From positions 3,100,001-3,164,000 of the forward strand of contig CM076269.1 of NCBI GenBank assembly GCA_038380795.1: DNA of 64,000 nt, in the 5' to 3' direction. This document shows, piece after piece, positions 12,986 to 24,478 of the stretch. Each line of letters begins with the position of its first letter. Position 1 is the first letter of the stretch. The DNA comes from Pyrocephalus nanus (lineage: Eukaryota > Chordata > Aves > Passeriformes > Tyrannidae). The notes under the pieces were generated by a model, which was not told the origin of the DNA, made no database searches, and saw only the letters and a list, made by a program, of their open reading frames with translations. The position numbers were made by a program, and so were the translations under genes.

Positions 12986-13690
12986 ACTGTGGGCTCCAAT
13001 CTTAGCTGGAGGTTTTAGTGTTGTTTCTGTACTAGTAATCTTGACACTGGGGACCAAGTGTTCAGCCTTCCTCCGTGAAAGTGCTTTGGGTGAAACCAAG
13101 GGTGGTATTTGGGGTTAAACAAGTGAAGATATTCAGACAGAATTTGTAGGGAATGCCACCTCTCTGTGTGTAGCAGATGGAATGTGAATTTTTTTTCGTG
13201 TTTGACAGGGATATGTCCGGGTGTATCCAACAGTGATGGTTTTCAGTTGAATTACCACAATTATTTTGAAGCATCAGCAGCAGTTACTGTATGGAGTTAA
13301 AAGATTGCAAAGCTTGCCAAGCCCCTTAGGAGGGGCTTCATGTCAAGGCAAGTTTTATGCAGGGATTATGCATGAAATGCTGTGAGTGATTGTTTTGTGG
13401 AACAGCTCAATGGAGAGCCCCTGAGAAGAGAATCACATCTTGGTGCAGTTGGCTTGCAGTGGAGGTAGAGCAAAGCCACTGTGACAGCAGCTGTCTCGGA
13501 CTTGATTTTTAGCAATAAACCCCCCATCACTGCCATAGGCAACCTCTGTAATGAGAGTGACATGAAAATTTTGGAGGTGAGAATTCCTTCGCTCTTTTCC
13601 TTTGTAAAAGAAAGAGCTGAGAGTTTAAAATGGCCACAGGATGCACGGTGGCTGTTGAATGACAGCGTGTGAAAAGGCTTAGACTTATGC
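12986..13690. other. non-coding stretch; possible decayed left end of the CR1 copy
   Basis: No gene recognised. The last 100-150 bases may be an unrecognisable 5' extension of the CR1 fragment that follows, but I cannot align them with confidence. Confidence 0.45.
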
Positions 13691-14440
13691 CACCAATAAA
13701 AAGAGGTATCTTTTGAAGGGAAAATCCAATATTGTCAAACCAGAGGTGGTTACTAAAAGTAAAAAGATGCCTCTCGGAAAGAGGAAGCCATCCTAAGACA
13801 AGGAAACTAGAAAAGGGCCTGAACTATGGAAAGCTGAATGTAAAGGATGAAATAGGAAAGCCTGCTTCCGAGGTTAGCTTATTAACTATGAGGAAACTGT
13901 GAGTAAAAACCACTATTAAAACCTTTTCCAAATAGATTAGCTTCCAGCTGTAAAAGGAGCATTTGAGAAAGATAGGAAGGAAAATGTGGAAACTAAAGTA
14001 TTTTCTTTGCATGTGAGAGGATTGTAGAGTGAGCTGTACACACTGGAGCCTTTTTCTTGCAGAAGACTTTTCTGAGGAACTGTCTCAAATTGAAGTGTCA
14101 GTGGAATAGGGTTTATAATTAATTGGTGAAAGGAACTGTAACAAATCATCAGGACCAGATGGTATTAAATCAAGATTTCTAAAAGCATTTGAATGTGAAC
14201 TTGATGAGCTGCTGACTCTGGTGTGTAACCTATTACTTAAGTCGGCCTTGATGCCGGAGAACAGAAGATTACAAATGTGATGCCAGGATTTTTTTCCTTT
14301 TTTCTGTCATTTCTTTTTCCTTCAGAGCCTGATGAGTATAGCAGGGAGATGCAGACAGTAAATGCACGGGGCATATTGCTGGAAACTGTAATAAAGAATA
14401 GACTTAATGAGAACGTGGGGAAGAGTCAATATTAGCTCTC
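13691..14440 (+). mobile_element. decayed CR1-type LINE fragment (reverse transcriptase region)
   Basis: This is an old CR1/L3-family non-LTR retrotransposon piece in plus orientation. The clearest part is 14137-14274, where 46 codons read without a stop. They include KSSGPDGI, then LKAFECELDELLTLVCNLLL and KSALMPEN. These correspond to the family's conserved KSPGPDGI(H)PRVLKEL...LLTVVCNLSLKSA segment of reverse transcriptase. A stop interrupts at 14275. Downstream, 14380-14435 matches the family's LESIIKN...GKSQHGF segment in decayed form. Upstream, about 14044-14110 resembles the CR1 region just before the reverse transcriptase core (a run encoding roughly FSEELSQIEVSVE). Stops, a poly-T insertion near 14288 and many substitutions make it non-functional. 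Boundaries are approximate, with neither a 5' end nor a 3' tail visible. Family identity is from recalled consensus, not a search. Confidence 0.78.
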
Positions 14441-17259
14441 GGAGGGGAAAGTTGTTTGAAGGAGCCTGCGAGTATGTGGGTGTAGGCGAGTGAGCTGGCA
14501 TGGCAGGCGTAGCTTTCCAGGAAGGTTACCAGAAGGTGCCTTGCTGAAAGCACTCAACGTTTCAGAACTCCCAGTTAGAGCCCAGGTGAGCTGTAGGCTC
14601 TGTGCAGTTAAGAGGAATGTTGACAGAAGGGGGTAAGAAAAACCATTATTTATGATTTCGAGTAGTTTCATGACTCCTGTACTGCCACTGGGGTTCTCAG
14701 GGGTCGGAATGTGCCAGCAGGGGTACTTTTAAAACTCATCTCAGAGCAGCCAGACGTTCAAGCAGGGAGGACTAAAGGAGGATGGTTAGTGCCCATTAAA
14801 TCCCGTAACATGGAAAATCCCAAACTGACAATTGTTTGAAGTGATACAGAGGGACTTTTGGATACTTGCTACTGTTTTTACAGTTCACTTGCTGCAGGCC
14901 ACTGGGAGGGAGAGCAGGGGGCTTAGCTTGTCTTTTGGGTCTGGTGTGGCCACCAAATTCTTTTGTCTGGCTTACACTGGCAGTAACTCAGTTAATACAG
15001 CAGCGTTTCGGAAGGGCACGGGGGGCTGTGCTTCTGTGGCACACAGATATATAAATACCTATTTTCTCCTCCAGGGTGGAAGAGAGAACATATGGGTTCC
15101 CCTCTGGGTATTGTAGTCTTAACTTCACATTCTGCAGCGTTTGAGGTTATTTGAATAAAAATATTTAAAGGAAAGAATAGAAGCCTTTCAGAACATGTGA
15201 GTCTTGTGCGTTATGACAAGATAATGAACATCCAGCTTGTTGAAATTATTCCTTTTTTTTTCCTGCCACCTTCATCTGGTTGAAACTAAAATGTTCAGAG
15301 GCTGCAGAGAGGAGAAGAAACAAAGATGATACGCTCAAGATCAAGAATTCACATTCCCAAGGTTACCTATTTTTCTTGATGTGAGGAAAGGAAAATGGGT
15401 TTGAGCCTCTTGTCCAAAACCCGTTCTGATGTTCTGGCAATAGCTGTCTATTTAATGCTGTGCTTTAGACATCTGATGTCCTGGCTTCCCTTCCCTTGCT
15501 TCTCATTATGGTTGAAATGTTGCTTTTGACAGTCACAGCACTGGGCACGTAGCAGTTCCTTCAGATGTGTGTGCTGTTCACGTTGCTCAGCAGGGGCGTT
15601 ATGCATATTGTTATTCCTGTACCGGTGCGTGGAAGAGGGGCTGCAAGTGCTGGGGTGTTTATTACCAGTCAGCAGCACTTTGACTCGAGGTTTGTGATGG
15701 AATTTGCCAGCTCCTGAAGGACCACTCTTACTTAGTATTTCTGGCAGTGTGTATTTGCTTTTGTTACGAGGAAAAACTCCGGGAAGGCAGCAGTGTGTTT
15801 ACAAAATGAAAAGTGTTTCATCATGGTGTCTGCAGCTTATAAAAGGCTTCGGGGACTGAATGTGTACGAGTCTGTATGAAGCAACCTTACCTTGAATGGT
15901 CTGTATCAGCACGGGTTGTGGTGTTCTTTCTCTCCCATTTTCTGGCTCCTGACCCCACCTTTTGTGTTCCTTGTAGGGCTGGCTCAGCCTGGGGTGGCTT
16001 CAGGATTTGGAAAAAGTTCAGGAAAATGCGTTGTGCAATAAATAGCGATTAATGTTGGTTATTAATTTTTTTTTGTTTATATGAATTATAAAGACTTCAC
16101 TGACTTTGTACTGGAAATGCATCATTTTTGTGCAAAAGATAATGATATGCATCTCTTGCTCATCTCAGGTTGAGATACAAAAGACTTAATAGCTCACTTT
16201 GAAAGGCTTGCTTTTCCTTTTCATCAGTGGAACTTCAAGTTGGGCTATTTCTGAATAGGAGGAAAGCTTGCACTACTGAAAATAAGGAAAAGAGAAGTGG
16301 AAATAATTTTTTTTTTATATATCATACATTTGTACAGATGTGTGGACTGACATACTGTAGAATTAATAAGGAGATATTTCCATAATTATAATTTCTGGAA
16401 TTTGCTGCGAAAAAGATTTAATTTTCCCCCCCCTCCTACTCAAGAGAAGCCAACATGATAAAAATATAACAATATGATTACCAACAGAAACAGATATGCA
16501 GGGAAGGTTAATCTTAACCAACCTTTAATTCTTTAGAATGTAGGATTGCTTGTTTGAGAGGTCAGACCATTGCAGCAGGGCTTGTACACATGCAGGAGGC
16601 CATCTTCTCTCCCCTGCTTAAGTGTGACTGTACTAACTAGATTTTAGTCCTTTAAAAATCTCCTAAATCCATTTTAATTCCTGTTAGGAGTTGTGGAGGC
16701 TTGTAGGGGCTAAATAGCTCTTTGTTTTACTAGAGGGATGCTGTTAGGTTTATTATCTTATTGTCAGCAGCAAAAAAACTCAAAAGCAGTGAATTGTCAG
16801 AAATCCACATGTGCTAAATATGCCATCCAGGCTGCCCTGGTGTTCCCAGCTGTTGGCCTGTGAGTTTTCTTGTGCAGGGGAGGTATTTGGTTGCATTATC
16901 TGGGAGTCATCAGAGCAGTCTGAGTGAGGCAATGGGACTGTGATGATTACTTCTCAGATCAGTTATCTGTTGGAGCACTTGCCTCTGGCATTAGGTTGAT
17001 TTAAGAGAAGCCTCTCCATTGGATTTGAAAATTTGTTTCTAAATTAAAACCAAAATAATTTAGCCTCATTCCTTGTGCCCTCATCTTCATGTTATAGAAG
17101 TGCCTGTAGCGGAGCTCAGATTGAAAAACCTCAGATGTTGAGATCTATGTCAGGAGCTAGATTTTAACTGAAGAAAAACATTTTGGGATAATTTATGAGG
17201 GTGTTAAGAAATATTTCTGACTGTTCAGGTTTGCAGAAGGAACTGGCTGACACCTAAGG
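14441..17259. other. non-coding stretch, nothing recognised
   Basis: No gene, RNA or repeat family recognised. From about 15680 to 17370 neither strand has a start-to-stop frame of 60 codons, so the DNA is stop-dense and AT-rich. A C8 run lies at 16426-16433. Confidence 0.6.
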
Positions 17260-17340
17260 TTTTTTTTGTTTGTTTGTTTGTTTTTTTTGGTTTTTTTTTT
17301 TTTGTTTTGTTTGTTTTTTTTTTTGTTTTTTTTTTTTTTT
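17260..17340 (+). repeat. 81-bp T / (TTTG)n low-complexity tract
   Basis: Only T and G for 81 bases, built from T runs of 7 to 15 with TTTG units. Read directly. Likely length-variable and error-prone in assembly. Confidence 0.95.
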
Positions 17341-18005
17341 GGGTGCTGTAAAGCAAAGCCAATCCCCTCTTGATCGTATCACCCTGCCCTGTCTCTTCTT
17401 GTCATGAACCTTCTTTTGAAATGAAACTGGTGCCTGAAGAGTGTTTAAATGCAGAGAAATGTTTATTCACTTGTCTGCTCCCTGGTTCCTTCAGTGGTTG
17501 TCCTTCTTGGTTTACCAGCACCATTTTTCTTTCACCGCAGTCTGTGCTGAAGAATTTGGTTTTAAAGATAAAAGCAATGCCACTGCTGCTTAAGAATTTC
17601 TCCCTGTATTTTTTCCCCTGCTATGAATAATACCCATCCCATCTTGTCCACTGCTTTTGAGGGCAGTTGCCTCAGAGCCCTCCTTGTCATTGTATCAATT
17701 ACCATTTCAAACGAAAATATATTTTTTTTTTTTGGTGACTCTTGCTTGCTGAACAGGCAAAGCATTCACATTAAATTAAAAAAATATAGAATTAGAAGAA
17801 TACCAAAAAAAGGTCCATATTTTAACCTAAATTCTTCCTGTTTTGTTCCTGAGTGCACGGCTTTGTATGTAGCACTGAGTGTTTGGGTCTGTATTTGTTA
17901 CTTGTCCTTAAATTTACCCTGGTCTCAGTGCACAACAGATGTTATTCTCTACACTGATATTTAACAAACTTGATTAGTGCTTTCCTTTTGTCTTCAAGTC
18001 ACTTT

Positions 18006-18076
18006 TATATATATAAATATATGTGTGTATGTATATATACACATGTTCATACACATATGTAATTAAATATATGTGT
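18006..18076. repeat. degenerate (TA)n/(TG)n alternating tract
   Basis: Alternating purine-pyrimidine sequence of TA, TG and CA steps, including the palindromes GTATATATAC and ACATATGT. It is an impure microsatellite with potential for cruciform or Z-like structure. Confidence 0.8.
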
Positions 18077-18382
18077 CTCAGGGTAAACCCTTGGGGAAAA
18101 AAAATCTATTAGTAACCACTGTAGCCTCTTTCTTCTTGTTCTTATTTGACCTTTTGACTTTAGCCCTCTTCCTTGTTTGTCTTAGGGTTCTTACATTGTT
18201 TTTTTATTTTCTCCCACAAAATTGGTTATTTCCTACATAACACTGCAGAGTTTGTTTTCTGATAGCCAGATAAATGAGACCCACCGCATTATGTTTAGAA
18301 AACACCGTGTTTTATTTGCAAAACATATTGGGAAAACGTGGCATGAATTATTGCTGGTTAACCCAAGTTGTGTCTTACCCTG

Positions 18383-18405
18383 TTTTTTTTTTTCTTTTTT
18401 TTTTT
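18383..18405 (+). repeat. T11-C-T11 tract
   Basis: Two runs of eleven T separated by one C, read directly. Confidence 0.95.
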
Positions 18406-18967
18406 CTTTAAGTCTCTAATTATCTGTCTCAGGAAATGTTTAAAAACACTTCATTACTCCCGAGATCAAATCAGCCAACATTTAGATAACAAAATTAGTT
18501 TCCCCCTCTTTTTTTTTTTTTAAACAGACATTTGTGTTTGCTGTTCTTTAATCGTCTGGTACCAGTCTAGCTTGATGTATTTGCTATCAGACCTGCAGTG
18601 ATCACACCCCGGGAGAGCATTTGAAAGGCCTTTTCTGGGTCCCAGAGCTGCAGTGCATTGAGGATTATAGAGCAGGGCTTACTCTTTGGTTGCAGTAGTT
18701 CCCTGAGTGCCTTCAGCATCCTGCTTTCATCCCCCTCTTCTCACCCATGTTGCCCTCACTGAAGGCTGATGCAACCAATCCAGCTGATTTTGTATAATTC
18801 ATCCATGCATTCAGCAATCCCATTTTCCCCCAGTTGGGTCACAGGCCTTGAGAATGAACCATTTTTAGTCCATCTCCTTAATGCAAAAGGAACTGAAACT
18901 TTGGCGATTGCCATTTTGTTCTTAGGCTGCTTATTCTTTGTCCAATATTGTGCTTTTTTTGTGTTGG

Positions 18968-18982
18968 TTTTTTTTTTTTTTT
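18968..18982 (+). repeat. T15 homopolymer
   Basis: Fifteen consecutive T, read directly. Confidence 0.95.
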
Positions 18983-20439
18983 GAGCTTGTTGCTTGTTCC
19001 CCACAGCTCTATTTGCAGCAAGGTGTGGATCCCCTCTTTCAGCAAGTTTTTTCACTGGTGATTAGGATCAACATTCCAGAGAGCTTTTACAGCTTTGTAC
19101 TAGAGAAATGCCAAGTTTTCTCTTAATAGAAAAGTAACAAGTAAATTTGCCTTGCAAGCATCTGCATGTGCATACATGAGTACCTGTACAAAATCGTGCA
19201 TGTTGCAGGAGCCTAAAAGAAAAAACACTTTTATCCAGGTGTGCTACAAGTAAATAAAAATTACTTAGATATAGAGGACATTTATAGCCAACCTAGCATT
19301 GATCAGTGTAGCCTGGCTGCTTTTTTTTTATCCTGAGTTACCTTTCTCGTGGTTGTGCAGATGCTAAACTGGCAGGAGGACACTGACTTCTTCAGAATAT
19401 GAACTGTGGGTTTAATTAGTTGGCAGCAGCGAGCTTACATGACAGAGGAGCAGTTCTCAGGATGTTTCTTGGTAAGTTAATGTACGGCCCATTGAACCTT
19501 TGAAGCATGGCTCTCCAGAAAAACCTCCAGTGAGAATGCATTCCTAATTGCCAGCAGCACTGGTTAACAGGTTGTCTAAGCAATTTAATGGCCCAGCTTC
19601 AGAATAGCTTTAATATATTCTTGTCACCCTGTGTGAATAAGTTGATATACTGATGAAGATAAAGCTGCCTCATTATTCAAATATTGATAGTGGTAGGTCT
19701 TTTTCTGTTATCTTTCTATTTATATCCTTTTTTTTCGCTGCTATGCATATTCATGTTCATGGCCACTCAGTGGGAATAAAGGACCTGAAGAAGGACTTTT
19801 TCCTTGTCCAAGGAAGTAAATATTTGGTAACTTGAGATAAGCAAGAGATAACAGATTATTTCCATAAAGAACGAGGGCTCCATAATTTAGGATTATTTTG
19901 AAACAACGCATACCTTGCCAGCAGACTTTTGAGACAGTGTAATCAGTAGCATTTGGCTGGGTTCCATGTTACATATATTTTGCTCAGAAACCCAGGTTCA
20001 GTGTATTACAGGTGATGTTTTTTGGAGGCTGAGCATTCAGTAATAAAAAAAAAAATAAAAAAGTACCAGAACAGAGATTAAAATCAGTGCATAGTCTTTA
20101 CAGCTGCAGATCGTGATGATTATTTAGTAAATTGGGAGGGGAGTTGTCTGTCCACCTGTGATGTTACAGTGTCAAGGTTTGTTGTCACTGGTGGTGGTTT
20201 TCTTTCGGTGCTCATCTTGGAGACACAGGCTCTGCTCTGCAGTGTCAGCCCTGGACGAGCTTTCAGCTTCGATTTGTGGGTTTTGGTTCCCTCCATCCCC
20301 TGTTGTGACATGAGGCAAATACCATTACTAGTCCTTAAACATAAGCTGTTCTACTCTGCAAGAACAAATCAGTCACAGTCAAGTGTGGCTTTTGGGAAGA
20401 TTAATGTGGTCATGGAGAACGACTCAAACTGGTGTTTCG

Positions 20440-20467
20440 TTTTTTTTTTTTGTTTGCTTTTTTGTTT
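20440..20467 (+). repeat. T-rich tract
   Basis: T12 run followed by short T runs separated by G and C. Confidence 0.9.
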
Positions 20468-21737
20468 CATGCTTTGAGTGTTACAAATTATATTGCTGAA
20501 TGTATTACTGCACTGGATATATGAAATTCAGGGGGTTTTATGTAATTTTTATTGAGGTGGTATCCAGAATGGAAGACCTCTTCTCACTGGGTTCTCTTGA
20601 TACAGAGGGATATCTAACTAAGCTTACAAATTGGTTGGTGGTGAAAGGAAATGTATCCCAAATTAAAATCTGCAAATTTAATTTGAGGGTTTAAGTCTGC
20701 AGAGGAGGAATGAGATGAGCAGGCAAGGGTGTTCATAGCAATCTGAGGTTCCTTAGGTTGCTTTTGTGAGGAGGCAAATGGCCTTTAGTTAAGGCAACTA
20801 GAAACCTTGGTGAATGTTAGTTCTTGTTGAAAATGAAGTGAAAATGAGTGGTTATAGTTTCCCCTTCCTAGACTAGCTGTACCTTGCCTGCCTTTCACGA
20901 AGGACCTTTGTATTTTGGCAATGTGGGAATGGCTGACCTACCCAAGAGGACTTGAAGGAGTTGTGTGAGTTCTTGCTGCTTGATCCCTTGCAACAATTCC
21001 TTTCAATTGCCTAGAAAATTGTAAGAATATAGATGGCTTATTATTCCTCTGCCACAGATTGTTAATGTTTAAGATTATAAATTATATTACATAATGCTAG
21101 TTAGGGTTCAGGTTTCAAAGCACTGTGGCTGCTTCTCAGAACTACTTAAATATTTGCTCCTCAAAGGGGCTCCTGTGCAGGCTACTCCTATTTATCTTTA
21201 TTTGCTCTCTGCCTAGAGGGATTTTTCAGTAGTTAGAGAACTAACTAACTGTACCTTTAAGTTGAAGACTTCCCACTCTTCTCTCCCCTTGACTGCTCGT
21301 TGTGTTTCTTTGTTGCATCTTGTCTATATTAGATCATAAAGTTTCCAAGACAGGAACTGTATGGTGGAAAATCCAGGATCATGGGTTATGATCTTGGTTT
21401 AGGACCTTCAGGCAATATTAAAATACAAATAACTATGCTTGAAAGATGTTTAACATGTGATCCAAACTGTTACAGGGCAGCAGTTTACATTCTGTTTGAG
21501 CTTTAGCAATATACAGTCAAGTTCAAACAAGTTGGAAGCTGACTGTCCTGACTTACAGTTCTTGCTCTGTAATTTACCTGCTTCTCGAGTCTTCAGCAAG
21601 CTCTGTTATCAGCAAATGAAGCACAAACAGGTATGCTAATACAGCACTTATTTCAGGATTTTAGTTACAGGAAAGCTAGAGAATTCCAGTATTTCCAGTG
21701 GCAGTTTCTTGACGTAGTACAGCTCTTCTCAGTGTGA

Positions 21738-21752
21738 TTTTTTTTTTTTTTT
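21738..21752 (+). repeat. T15 homopolymer
   Basis: Fifteen consecutive T, read directly. Confidence 0.95.
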
Positions 21753-22308
21753 AATATGCAGAATACGCAGTAGTGCACATTCAGATGCTGTAAAAGCAGT
21801 AGATCTTTATTTAAAAAAGCTAATTTCTTCTTAAGGGTAAGCACTTAAAAATTGGACCACAACATTCCTTTTTATGCACGTGTTAAAAGCATAGTAAACA
21901 GTGGCACTATAGCATTCTGTTTCTCAGATGATCAGATAATGTAATTTTTAATAACTTGTCAACTAGCAGTAATAGACAGCTGTCTGCAATTTGTGTAGGA
22001 TCCTCGAAAGCCTTCAAAGTGGAAAAATGTATAATAAAACGTGTGCAACATGCGATGCATTATTTAACATCATAAAGGGTTGTAGTGCTGTAAATTTACA
22101 GCTGTCTGTAAACCACACTTAATAGGATGGTGAGTTACCTTTGCAGTGAATTTTTTTCTGGTGGGGAGCCTCTCTCTGTGCAGCCGCCTGTGCCTCTTCC
22201 CTGGGTGCCAGGCTGAGCCTGCTGGCCACCACCTGTGGAATCAGGATTTTTTTTGCACTTTAATTCATTTCTGTGCCCGCTGATGTTGTGGTGATTATGA
22301 GGACAATG

Positions 22309-22323
22309 AAAAAAAAAAAAAAA
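22309..22323 (+). repeat. A15 homopolymer
   Basis: Fifteen consecutive A. The sequence upstream is not a recognised retroposon, so this is not called a retroposon tail. Confidence 0.95.
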
Positions 22324-22497
22324 GCCTAAACAGAATTGAACAACCTCCGCTGGTGCAGCCGGTTGCCCTTACTCAAAAGTCCATTTTCTGTTGGTTGAAA
22401 GGTTGTCTTATCGGGAATTAAATTTTTCAGCTGAGGAAGCCATCTGACTGGAAATGGAAGAGAAAGGGGGGGTTAAGGTTAACTGAACTGTTGGGGG

Positions 22498-22511
22498 AAA
22501 AAAAAAAAAAA
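22498..22511 (+). repeat. A14 homopolymer
   Basis: Fourteen consecutive A, preceded by GGGGG. No retroposon recognised upstream. Confidence 0.95.
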
Positions 22512-23030
22512 GTTATAAAAGCATTCTGTTGGCTTTCCTCTGGCAGGGGGAGGTGGGTCATCACTTGACTTGCACAGGGGGGAAGCATTTGGTGCACTGA
22601 AGTTGCTGGAGAAATTACTGTGGTTGACAAATTTTTATGTATGGTAGGGTTGTGTAAAGTCATAAACGGGAGACCGATTAAGGGGCAGAGCTTTTATGTC
22701 GTGTTTAATTTAAAGTTCCGTGAAATGGGCAGGGCTGCTACAACACAGTTTGTTCTTGCAAGGACCGAGTGTGTCTTTATGGTGAGCCTGATGGGTTGGG
22801 AGATCAGTTGCCCGGTTTTAGTACTGGGGGAGCAGGCAGAGGTGTTCCCAAATAAACCTGATGGAGTGGCAGTGAGTCCTGCAGGTGTTTCCTGGCTGTG
22901 GGGGAGCTTCGTTCATACCTAGTGGCAGGGATGATGGGGATGTTTTGGTGTGAGGGTTTGGGAAGTGTGATGTCTCCTTTGCCCACTGGCCATTTATCAG
23001 AGGAGAAAACAGTGGGTTTTTTGGTGGTGT

Positions 23031-23068
23031 GTTTTCTTTTTTGTTTGTTTGTTTTGATTTGGTTTTTT
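23031..23068 (+). repeat. (TTTG)n-like T-rich tract
   Basis: T runs with repeated TTTG units, similar in make-up to the tract at 17260. Confidence 0.85.
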
Positions 23069-23232
23069 AGCGTGATTTGAAACTTTGAGAACAAAGGGAG
23101 CTTTTGGGGGAGTTGGTGGTATCAAAGGGCAAGGCAATCCTCTGGCCTTGATGTGCACCCCTGCGGTGTCAGGTGTGCTTTGCTGGGTCAATACTTTGCA
23201 ATTTCTGTCCACCCTGCTGGAGTTTCCAATAC

Positions 23233-23294
23233 TTTTTTTTTTTCTTGTTGCTATTTTGTGTTTGTCTGCTTTTGTTTTTGTTTTTTCTTTTTTT
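23233..23294 (+). repeat. T-rich low-complexity tract
   Basis: About 60 bases of T-dominated sequence starting with T11 and ending with T7. Translated frames are leucine/phenylalanine artefacts. Confidence 0.85.
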
Positions 23295-23689
23295 AAAAAT
23301 ACTTCTTCCTTCTGAAAGTTTGGGAATGGATGAAAGCATGTTTGATGATAATGGATAACCATGAAACAGAGGTAATAAAGATGTAATATCTGAGTGCATT
23401 AGGGCAGGTTGCTTCAAATCAATCTAAAGACTGATGATCTTCAGAGGAGACACATTGCTCCTGGTGCCCTGGGCAGGAGCCCATCCTGTCCCTGCAGCAC
23501 TCCCAGCACCCACCAGGAGCCTGGGAGCCAAAATACTGAGGTTTAGGGGAGTGAGGAGTTGCAGCCCCCTTGGAAGCTTTTCAGATGATCAGGTTGTTTC
23601 TCTGACATCTGTCCCAGGATTAAATTTCCAAATGACTGCATAGACCATCTTCAGGCCTTGTTTCTGTAGGATGGAATTGCATAATGAAA

Positions 23690-23790
23690 AGCAACTTGAC
23701 AGAATGTCACACCATGTTTATGTATAATTTAATAAATATGATTCACCCAGGGTATGAATAAAGCTATCAAATTGGCCAGGTAGATAGCTG
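23690..23790. promoter_or_regulatory. CNE-like AT-rich segment
   Basis: AT-rich with TATAATTTAATAAATATG and similar homeodomain/MEF2-like words. The texture resembles conserved non-coding elements. No alignment available, candidate only. Confidence 0.2.
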
Positions 23791-24306
23791 AATAGTTCAG
23801 TGTGAATTTCTATATTGTCACAATTAAAAGGAAGCAAATTTTGGGAAACTGGATTGTTATGGCTTGATTTTGTTTTGAATGCCAGAGAAATCCTATATGT
23901 TATTGAAAAAGAAAGAAGTAATGGGGCCCTGGGAGATCTTAAATGTGAATATTAACAGCATGTTTCTGGGTGTAATCCTCCCAAAATGTGAGCTGTGTCT
24001 TGGTGTTACACTGTAATTGCCCCTTTGTTGGCTGCCTGGGAGAGATCACAGGGTTGAGATTATTACTTTGGCCTGGCACAGAGCTTAGTTTGGGCTCTTT
24101 CATTGCTGTGTTTGCTTTTTAATAAGCAATTCACTCTGGGAAATTATTCCTCCAGATCTCTAGAATTGGTGAGGGGAAGTCTAGAATGAGGTGAAATGGA
24201 TAAAGATGTAAAATTGAAGCTGAAACCTAATATACGGAGAGGCTGTCTGTTAGCATAGAAGAAGTGGAGTTAAAGCAAATATGATTTTAAAGTTTTCTAA
24301 AGGAGC

Positions 24307-24326
24307 GGGGGGGGTGGGGGAGGAGG
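24307..24326 (+). other. G-rich run (G8-T-G5)
   Basis: G8, T, G5, then AGGAGG. It has three usable G3 tracts, so it falls short of a canonical four-tract G-quadruplex motif. Confidence 0.6.
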
Positions 24327-24384
24327 AATTTTCTGTGAGTTTCAGGAGCACCACTTGGATAACTGTGTTTGAGAAGAAGAGTAC

Positions 24385-24418
24385 TGCTTGCCCTTCAGAC
24401 TTGCTTGCCCTTCAGCCT
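24385..24418. repeat. 17-bp tandem repeat, two copies
   Basis: TGCTTGCCCTTCAGACT (24385-24401) is followed directly by TGCTTGCCCTTCAGCCT (24402-24418), differing at one base. This is a recent-looking slippage-type duplication. Confidence 0.9.
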
Positions 24419-24443
24419 TCTTCAGACTTTGAAGACAATTTCT

Positions 24444-24478
24444 AAGTAGTCTACAGTCTGTGGTGAAGTAGACTACTT
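24444..24478. repeat. perfect 11-bp inverted repeat (hairpin)
   Basis: AAGTAGTCTAC (24444-24454) and its exact reverse complement GTAGACTACTT (24468-24478) flank a 13-base loop. It lies 25 bases after the 17-bp tandem repeat. The stem is too short for a microRNA precursor. Confidence 0.9.

Larger units (their letters stand above)
17341..22308. other. non-coding stretch with several poly-T tracts
   Basis: No gene or repeat family recognised. Besides the tracts listed separately it holds T12 (17722-17733), T13 (18509-18521) and A11 (20045-20055). All open frames are short and lack domains. Confidence 0.6.

Noticed and set aside
22309..22511. A15 and A14 runs as possible retroposon tails
   Set aside because: No recognisable SINE, LINE or processed gene body upstream and no target-site duplication seen.
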